From contig SVJY01000018.1 of assembly GCA_015068765.1 (NCBI GenBank), positions 1-38,126 of the forward strand: a DNA stretch of 38,126 nucleotides, in the 5' to 3' direction. Under the pieces are notes generated by a model, which was not told the DNA's origin, ran no database searches, and saw nothing but the letters and a program-made list of their open reading frames with translations. Shown here piece by piece: positions 32,358 through 38,126 of the stretch; within the stretch, counting starts at the first letter, position 1, and every line of letters begins with the position of its first letter. The DNA comes from Oscillospiraceae bacterium (lineage in GTDB: Bacteria; Bacillota; Clostridia; UMGS1883; UMGS1540). The translations under genes and the position numbers were made by a program.

Positions 32358-34547
32358 ATGATTTCTTATTCGGTATTTAAGCATAATCCTACAAAATTCA
32401 TAATTGAATATGAGGAGCCGATTTCGGCAGATTACAGAGTATTTATTGATAACGAGGAAGTGCCCGTTTATACTTGTCGTATTTCCAAGATGCCCTTTAA
32501 CCGTATTTGGCCCGGCTACCAAAGACCGATCGAACAGACCGAAGTTGTTTCATTTATCAATCTTGTAAGCGACGAGCCGGTACAGCTTGAAGTAGAAATG
32601 AAAATCCCCCATGAAAGAGTCTGCCTTCGTCCCTTATCTTGTGGCATTGTACCCGTGGAAAAAGAAGGAAGAATTTCTGTTACGCTTCCGAAGAACGGAC
32701 AGTTTGTCCTCGAAGGGGATAACCATCACGGTTGTTTGTTTATATTTAATGCACCGCCCATAAAAGCACCTACTGAAGACGAGGTTACGCATTATTTCGG
32801 TCCGGGTGTACATATACCCGGGAAGATTGTGCTGCAGGATAACGAAAGTGTATATGTGGATAAAGATGCGTTGGTATTCGGAACTGTTTTTGCTGATAAT
32901 GCCAAAAACATCCGTATTTTCGGGAATGGACTGTTAGATGGTTCGGCAGAGGAACGGTTTTCCAAGCATTGTTACGAAGGAATCGCAAGCGGAAATATCA
33001 GACTATATGACTGTGAAAATGTGGAAATAGAAGGCGTTTTGTGCAGGAACTCCGTCAATTGGTGCATCAGTTTTTTTCATTGTTTCAACGTGAAAATAAA
33101 CGATGTAAAGGTTTTTGGACAGTGGCGCTATAATACAGACGGAATTGATGCTGTCAACAGTCAGAATGTGGAAATATTAAATTCATTTGTACATTCTTTT
33201 GATGACACGATTGTGATTAAGGGTATTGACCTATATGCCCATACCGATGTGGAAAATATTCTGACGGAAAATTGCGTACTTTGGTGCGGTTGGGGAAATT
33301 GCTGCGAGCTTGGCATTGAAACAGATTGTAAATCGTATAAAAACATCGTATTTCGGGGATGCAGTATCCTACGTGGTAGTGGTACCTGCATGGATGTACG
33401 CTCAGGTGGAAGTGCCCGGATTTCTGATGTTCTGTTTGAAAATATGCATATAGAATATAATGTTTATGATTCGCCGCAGGTGTTTCAGGCAGACGATGCA
33501 ATGGAGTATGAGGTATGGAATGAAACAGCACCCCCGAATCTTTTTGCAATTGGGAATCCGAAATATTGGACGGAAGACACCAAAAAAGCTTGGGGAATCA
33601 AAGGTACGGGAGACACAGATGAAGAATTTGCCGGGAGTGGGTGGATTCATGATGTGACGTTCCGCGGTATTCATATATATTATGATGAAAGAATTGAAAA
33701 AATAAACGGAGATATCCATTTGCCGGCATGGACAAAAAACTGTCGGGAAAACGCAAGACTTTATAATATTCAAATGGAGGATGTTACTGTAAACGGCAAG
33801 CCGCTGGAGCATATTCCCGGCACATGGAAGCTGGAGGATGTAGAAAATTTCACACTTTCACCTAAGGCAGATGCGTACGCGGAATTGGCGAAAAATACAG
33901 TAAATGCCCGAAATCAGTTGAAAGCATCGGACATTGTTTCTTTTGAAAATCCGAGCGGAAAAGGAAAGCGGATTCTGTTTACAGGAAACTCCATGACACT
34001 GCACGGTGTAAAAAGAGAAATCGGCTGGAATCATAATTGGGGCATGGCGGCGTCGGAAAAAGAGAAGGATTACGTACATGTTCTCATGAAAATGGTGCAG
34101 GAAACGGACGAGGATGCATCGTTTTGTATTTGCCAGGTGTCAGATTGGGAAGTGCATTACAAAAACGGCGAAGAAACGCATATGCGTTTTGAAGCTGCAC
34201 GTGATTTTGATGCAGATATCATTATTATGCGGTTTGTTGAGAATTGCCCAAAGGCGGATTTTGATTCTGTAACTTTCAAAAGAGAACTGGGAAGGCTTAT
34301 GGAGTACCTGAATCCGTCCGGAAAGGCGAAAACCATTATCACCACAGGCTTCTGGCGTCATCCCGGTGATCGGGCAATACGGGAGTATGCTACGGAAAAT
34401 AATCTTCCGCTGGTTGAGCTTGGAGACCTTGGCGATGACGATGCAATGAAAGCAATCGGTCTGTTCGTGCATAGCGGAGTTGCTGCACATCCGGGGGATC
34501 TCGGAATGAAAAAGATGGCGGAACGGATTTTCAAAAAGATAGATTAA
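32358..34547 (+). CDS. Fusion: GH28-like beta-helix plus C-terminal SGNH-type esterase
   Basis: A 729-residue cytoplasmic protein. The first 520 residues repeat the layout of the protein at 27512: N-terminal beta-domain, then beta-helix with NTDGID (D261) and FDDT (D282, D283, spacing 21), again without the GHG histidine (WCGWGNCCELG). From about 535 an SGNH hydrolase domain follows: RILFTGNSMTLHG with nucleophile S545, a WGMAAS segment, IIIMRFVENC (block III Asn) and VAAHPGDLGM with H711. The Asp usually three residues before that His is Val here, so a Ser-His dyad or another acid must serve. The esterase could remove acetyl groups from pectin fragments while the helix binds or cuts them. 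AAGGAGAT precedes the ATG. Confidence 0.82.
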   Translation: MISYSVFKHNPTKFIIEYEEPISADYRVFIDNEEVPVYTCRISKMPFNRIWPGYQRPIEQTEVVSFINLVSDEPVQLEVEMKIPHERVCLRPLSCGIVPVEKEGRISVTLPKNGQFVLEGDNHHGCLFIFNAPPIKAPTEDEVTHYFGPGVHIPGKIVLQDNESVYVDKDALVFGTVFADNAKNIRIFGNGLLDGSAEERFSKHCYEGIASGNIRLYDCENVEIEGVLCRNSVNWCISFFHCFNVKINDVKVFGQWRYNTDGIDAVNSQNVEILNSFVHSFDDTIVIKGIDLYAHTDVENILTENCVLWCGWGNCCELGIETDCKSYKNIVFRGCSILRGSGTCMDVRSGGSARISDVLFENMHIEYNVYDSPQVFQADDAMEYEVWNETAPPNLFAIGNPKYWTEDTKKAWGIKGTGDTDEEFAGSGWIHDVTFRGIHIYYDERIEKINGDIHLPAWTKNCRENARLYNIQMEDVTVNGKPLEHIPGTWKLEDVENFTLSPKADAYAELAKNTVNARNQLKASDIVSFENPSGKGKRILFTGNSMTLHGVKREIGWNHNWGMAASEKEKDYVHVLMKMVQETDEDASFCICQVSDWEVHYKNGEETHMRFEAARDFDADIIIMRFVENCPKADFDSVTFKRELGRLMEYLNPSGKAKTIITTGFWRHPGDRAIREYATENNLPLVELGDLGDDDAMKAIGLFVHSGVAAHPGDLGMKKMAERIFKKID

Positions 34548-34615
34548 CAGTGAAACATACTTGGAATAGGACTTGGTCTCAGTATGACTTAATTTAAGAA
34601 AAACGGAATAATTGT

Positions 34616-36730
34616 ATGGAAAGGTCAGAAGAAATGACGAATAAAGCAAGGGTGTTGATTGAAAAACTAAAGACACCGGAACGAAAATTTTCTCCAATGC
34701 CGTTTTGGTTTTTAAATGACGACTTGCGTGATGAAGAAATCATACGCCAGATGACGGATTTTAATAAAAAGGGGGTTCACGGCGTTGTATTGCACCCCAG
34801 AATAGGAATCCCTGACAGTATCGAATATTTGTCCGACAAGTTTATGCATTTTATAATTACAGCGGTTGAAACCGCCGCAAAGCTTGATATGAAGATTATA
34901 TTGTATGATGAGGCAATGTATCCTTCCGGGAGTGCACATGGACTTGTTGTAAAGTCTGATCCGCGTTTTGCATCGCAGGGCATAATTCTTTCAGAAGATA
35001 AAGCAGAAGGTAAAGTTATTGCCGAAACCAAAAGCGGAAAATACATCGTCCAGGTAAACACCAACGGCACGATCAGAGGCATCCACTTTGGCGAGGATGA
35101 TCACGAGAACAACGCACCCCCATCGGCAGATTTACTTTCCCATGCGGCAGTAAATACATTCATCGAGCTTACCCACGAACGTTATTATTCTGTTTTAAAA
35201 AGGTTCTTTGGGAATACGATTATTGGATTTTTTACGGATGAACCATCTGCCGTGGGTAGATGTGCAAGAGAAAATTGTTTTCCATGGACTTGGGGTTTTG
35301 AAGATGTGATAGAGTCTCTCGGAGGAAAACTGTCTGACCTTGAGGCATTATTTACAGGAGAAAATAACGATACTGTCCATATTTATGGAAAAGCGGTATT
35401 AGAGCGGGAAAATGAGGTTTTTTATAAGTCTCTGTCCGCCTGGTGTGAAAACCACGGCATTGCACTTATGGGGCATCCGCACCGTGGCGATGATATTGAA
35501 TGTGAGCGGTTTTTTCATATTCCCGGTCAGGATTTGGTTTTAAGATGGATTGCACCCGAAGAGGGAGGGCTTGCCGGCGGAGCGGAAAGTGCACAGGCAA
35601 AATGTTCATCTGATGCTGCAAGGATATATGGCGGTAGAAATTCAAATGAATGCTATGGTGCCTGTTGCAAAGATACTATACCCTGGAATTTTTCGGGTGG
35701 AGACCTTAAGTGGTACACGGATTGGCTTGGCGTTCGAGGTGTTAACCTTTATATTCCGCATGCTTTTTACTATAGTGTCGCAGGAGAGAGAAAGGATGAG
35801 AGACCGCCCGATGTTGGTCCGAATAACATATGGTGGCAGCATTTTAATACAATAAGCTTGTATATAAAAAGGATTTCATGCCTTATGTCTGATTCTAAAA
35901 ACGCGGCTAAAATATGTGTGATGTGCGAGAAACGGGATATGCCGACCGATGAAGTTGTACCGCTTTATGAAAATCAGGTTGAATTCAATTATGTTCCATA
36001 CAGTGCAATAAAGGAGTCAAATATCAAAAACAATAAGCTTTACATAGGCGAAAATGTTTACGAATATGTTTTATGCGACAAGAAAAATCGTCTTTCTGCA
36101 TTGAAGCAGGTAAAAGGACTTCGGGAAATTCCCTATCGAGATATTTACCTTGATAAAGCGTGCCCGGATTTGCGATGCAGCCATATTATAAAAGACGGGG
36201 TTGATGCCTTTTTCCTTACCAATGAAGGAGAAAAGGATATTGATGTACATGCTGCGGTGCCGCTTCGCGGTGCATTGATAGCGATGGACTTCTGGACGGG
36301 AGATGTTAAGGATTTAAGCTGCGAAGAAAAGGAGGGAACAACATCTTTTCACCTTTTATTAAAAAGACGGGAGAGCATTTTAATTGTAGTTGACTCTGAA
36401 AATCAGGCAAAATGGGTACCGGAACATGAAAAGAATTACATAGATGTTCAGTTTAAAATGATTTCGGAAAACTGCAAGGAATTTTCAAAGACATACAGCG
36501 GAACCGTAAATTGCACCGAAACAGATAATATGTATATTAAAGTAACGGGCGAAGAAATGGCAGAATGCTTTGTGAATGAAAAATTTGCAGGATTTAGCCT
36601 TTGGAATGCGCATGAATTCTATCTCACGCCCTACCTAAAAAAAGGAGAAAATATAATTGAAATAAAGATGACAGGCAGTGCGGTCAACAGATTTACAGAA
36701 CACAGGATGGATTACGGAATCGTTTATTGA
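34616..36730 (+). CDS. Putative TIM-barrel glycoside hydrolase (GH106-like) with C-terminal beta-sandwich
   Basis: A protein of up to 704 residues without signal peptide. The start of the barrel has PMPFWFLNDDLRDEEIIRQM and GVHGVVLHPRIGI, then IILYDEAMYPSGSAHG, a pattern seen in a large group of unclassified hydrolases related to GH106 rhamnosidases. IGFFTDEPS holds a likely general acid E209. The end (about 620-704) is a galactose-binding-like sandwich (FVNEKFAGFSLWNAHEF). ATG 34634, with AAAGG nine bases before it, may be the true start and would shorten the protein by six residues. It is the last gene of the cluster, 68 bases after the GH28-SGNH gene, and a strong terminator follows. Rhamnosidase activity is a guess from context. 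Confidence 0.65.
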   Translation: MERSEEMTNKARVLIEKLKTPERKFSPMPFWFLNDDLRDEEIIRQMTDFNKKGVHGVVLHPRIGIPDSIEYLSDKFMHFIITAVETAAKLDMKIILYDEAMYPSGSAHGLVVKSDPRFASQGIILSEDKAEGKVIAETKSGKYIVQVNTNGTIRGIHFGEDDHENNAPPSADLLSHAAVNTFIELTHERYYSVLKRFFGNTIIGFFTDEPSAVGRCARENCFPWTWGFEDVIESLGGKLSDLEALFTGENNDTVHIYGKAVLERENEVFYKSLSAWCENHGIALMGHPHRGDDIECERFFHIPGQDLVLRWIAPEEGGLAGGAESAQAKCSSDAARIYGGRNSNECYGACCKDTIPWNFSGGDLKWYTDWLGVRGVNLYIPHAFYYSVAGERKDERPPDVGPNNIWWQHFNTISLYIKRISCLMSDSKNAAKICVMCEKRDMPTDEVVPLYENQVEFNYVPYSAIKESNIKNNKLYIGENVYEYVLCDKKNRLSALKQVKGLREIPYRDIYLDKACPDLRCSHIIKDGVDAFFLTNEGEKDIDVHAAVPLRGALIAMDFWTGDVKDLSCEEKEGTTSFHLLLKRRESILIVVDSENQAKWVPEHEKNYIDVQFKMISENCKEFSKTYSGTVNCTETDNMYIKVTGEEMAECFVNEKFAGFSLWNAHEFYLTPYLKKGENIIEIKMTGSAVNRFTEHRMDYGIVY

Positions 36731-36821
36731 AGCTAGTGTAAACGTAGCGTTGCTTTGTCAAATATAAGTAAGAGTACCGGGTGGAACTTATTCGTGATAG
36801 AGCAAAAGAATATGAACGTTT

Positions 36822-36875
36822 ACGGCACAGAAATAATTCAAGCGGGATTGAATTGTTTCTGTGCCGTTTATTTTT
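36822..36875 (+). terminator. Strong terminator of the glycan cluster
   Basis: ACGGCACAGAAA (36822-36833) pairs with TTTCTGTGCCGT (36856-36867). An inner stem AATTCAA/TTGAATT follows after a one-base mismatch, with a six-base loop. TTTATTTTT comes after it on the plus strand. It separates the cluster from the convergent AraC gene. Confidence 0.9.
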
Positions 36876-36889
36876 CGTCTTCCTCTTAA

Positions 36890-37714
36890 TTACACACGCC
36901 CCAATTCCGGCGGAGGGACAAACACATTCTTAAAGTTTTCAGGCGGTATACCCATTTGCTTTTTAAAGAACGTTTTAAAATAATAAATATCAGAAAAACC
37001 AACACGTGCGGCAATTTCTTTGAGACTTAAATCTGTTGTTTTCAAAAGCTCGCCGGCAAACTGTGCCCGCATTTCTGCGAAATATTTCATAGGAGAAACA
37101 CCCATGTATTTCTTGAATTTTGATCCAAAATAGTTGGGGTTAAAATGAAACCTTTCCGCTACAGCATCAAGGGAAAGGTCTTCCGCAATGTGTTCTTGCA
37201 TAAAGGCGATTACATCCTGGAACTCATTTCTTGCGTCCTTCGATAAAATGCGTGCCCTTGCATAAATTGCACATAAAGTAGCATGCTGTGCGGCTTTTAT
37301 GATATAGTGGGAAAGATTAGTATCGCCAAGCTCTGTAAACAACATTTGTTCAACGCAACGGTCGATCAGCTCTTCCGGAACAGAGACAACATGATGATCG
37401 TCTGCAAAACCGTAGTGCTCAAAAAAGTCTTCACCATGGGCGTACGCAAGGAAGGAGAAGTGGATGTATTTTGGGGGCGAATCCGGTGAAAGCCAGTATG
37501 TATGGGGACGGTTTGCGGGTAAAAACGCAAGCTGTCCCTTTCGCACAATATAGGTGTGCTTACCGATGTTCAGAACAAAAGCGCCTGCCTTTACATAGAA
37601 AAAACGATGCGTGTTGTAGCAATGGTCGCCCGACCATCTCCGCGTGCTTACCTCGTAAATCGGATCGCTTGGATACACATCCAGATTTTTCATCGGCTCA
37701 TTCAAATTTTTCAT
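36890..37714 (-). CDS. AraC-family regulator with cupin sensor, convergent to the cluster
   Basis: A 274-residue regulator. The N-terminal cupin-like domain is visible as YNTHRFFYVKAGAFVLNIG and LAFLPANRPHTYWLSP (about residues 33-80). The C-terminal AraC domain has LSLDAVAERFHFNPNYFGSKFKK and LKEIAARVGFSDIYYFKTFF. The ATG at 37714 is chosen because AGGTGAT lies six bases before it; the longer frame to 37789 would run into the promoter. The gene faces the end of the ten-gene cluster and is a second candidate regulator of it, or it may control the gene at the right edge, which diverges from it. The ligand is unknown. Confidence 0.85.
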   Translation of the reverse strand: MKNLNEPMKNLDVYPSDPIYEVSTRRWSGDHCYNTHRFFYVKAGAFVLNIGKHTYIVRKGQLAFLPANRPHTYWLSPDSPPKYIHFSFLAYAHGEDFFEHYGFADDHHVVSVPEELIDRCVEQMLFTELGDTNLSHYIIKAAQHATLCAIYARARILSKDARNEFQDVIAFMQEHIAEDLSLDAVAERFHFNPNYFGSKFKKYMGVSPMKYFAEMRAQFAGELLKTTDLSLKEIAARVGFSDIYYFKTFFKKQMGIPPENFKNVFVPPPELGRV

Positions 37715-37760
37715 ATACAAATCACCTGCCCCCCGAAGTGTTCCGGTGCCCCTTAGGGAT

Positions 37761-37789
37761 AGTATAACAAAACCGCATGAAAAAATCAA
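37761..37789 (-). promoter_or_regulatory. Promoter of the right-hand AraC gene
   Basis: Minus strand: TTGATT (37789-37784), a 17-base spacer and TATACT (37766-37761), about 45 bases before the start codon. Confidence 0.7.
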
Positions 37790-37897
37790 GGTTTTTATTT
37801 TAAATTGATATGGATTTTTTCAAAAACACCGAAAAACACATAAAAAACAACGGCTAGTAGACGTGGATTTTTTTGGAAACATAGAGAAAATGTACAG

Positions 37898-37927
37898 TTG
37901 ACAGGGACAAATGGCGTGTGCTATGAT
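37898..37927 (+). promoter_or_regulatory. Promoter of the gene at the right edge
   Basis: A perfect TTGACA (37898-37903), an 18-base spacer and TATGAT (37922-37927). Transcription should begin near 37934. The region 37790-37897 between this and the AraC promoter holds nothing recognisable beyond AT-rich runs. Confidence 0.7.
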
Positions 37928-37939
37928 TGAATTAAAGTG

Positions 37940-37981
37940 ATGTCTGATTTTTCGTGGGTTTTTCTTCGGAACCGTTTTTGA
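37940..37981 (+). CDS. 13-codon reading frame overlapping the next start
   Basis: ATG 37940 opens MSDFSWVFLRNRF and stops at TGA 37979-37981, whose last base is the first base of the next ATG (TGATG). It begins about six bases after the predicted transcription start, which leaves little room for a ribosome binding site. It could be a leader peptide coupled to the next gene, or the true N-terminus of that gene cut off by a one-base frameshift. Confidence 0.3.
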   Translation: MSDFSWVFLRNRF

Positions 37982-38126
37982 TGAAACCGGAAGCGAACTA
38001 TGCACATACTCACTTTTTTGATAAGGAATTTACTCCGGAGGCTTCAAAACAATACGGAGCAGAAAAGGTAGATTTGGAGGATTATAAAAGCTTCTTTTCT
38101 CCGTTATTTAAAAACAAGAAAAAGTG
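37981..38126 (+). CDS. Start of an unidentified gene, cut by the window edge
   Basis: The frame from ATG 37981 stays open for 48 codons to the end. The peptide begins MKPEANYAHTHFFDKEF and continues hydrophilic with several lysines. A GTG at 37954 in the same frame is another possible start. No clear ribosome binding site is seen, and the family is not recognisable from this piece. The strong promoter at 37898-37927 supports a real transcript. It is divergent from the right-hand AraC gene and may be its target. Confidence 0.4.
   Translation, partial: MKPEANYAHTHFFDKEFTPEASKQYGAEKVDLEDYKSFFSPLFKNKKK

Overview
The window looks like a Gram-positive, anaerobic, gut-type member of the Clostridia. 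The reasons are strong GGAGG-type ribosome binding sites, TTGACA/TATAAT promoters with 17-base spacers, S-layer homology (SLH) surface proteins, AraC regulators with cupin-like sensor domains, and a dense glycoside hydrolase cluster. No rRNA, tRNA, CRISPR array or intact insertion sequence was seen, and the species cannot be named from the sequence.

Left part (1-9700), mixed housekeeping and surface genes: a D-aminoacylase-family amidohydrolase; an SLH-domain surface protein divergent from an XRE-type repressor, with two mirror-image 12-bp operators between them; an AraC regulator divergent from a MATE exporter plus AEC-family permease pair; the tRNA-modification methyltransferase MnmM divergent from an EamA-type permease; and a small Cys-rich membrane protein. 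A debris zone (about 9134-9704) follows, with the first 54 codons of an AAA ATPase and a piece of a membrane protein.

Right part (9705-37714), a carbohydrate-degradation locus of about 28 kb. A GH78 alpha-L-rhamnosidase and an AraC regulator lie on the minus strand. They are followed by ten plus-strand genes: two secreted carbohydrate-binding (CBM-like) proteins without a catalytic domain; a 1712-residue secreted glycosidase-like protein with SLH repeats and an S-layer-type tail; a 1058-residue secreted paralogue without SLH; a second GH78; a GH28-like beta-helix protein; an unassigned TIM-barrel hydrolase; an (alpha/alpha)6-barrel hydrolase; a second GH28-like protein fused to an SGNH esterase; and a GH106-like TIM-barrel protein. 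A strong terminator and a convergent third AraC regulator close the locus. The first four plus-strand proteins have signal peptides. The GH78s, GH28-likes and other hydrolases do not, so the layout suggests capture and first cuts at the cell surface, then breakdown of imported oligosaccharides in the cytoplasm. Two rhamnosidases plus GH28-like proteins and an esterase point to an esterified, rhamnose-containing plant glycan such as rhamnogalacturonan I pectin (inference). No sugar importer or rhamnose catabolic gene is in the window.

The least explained items are the GH-SLH-S-layer fusion, a barrel family whose usual clan-A nucleophile is not visible, GH28-like proteins that keep the three Asp but lose the catalytic His, and a fossil of a GH28-SGNH-like coding sequence in the leader of the first GH28-like gene.
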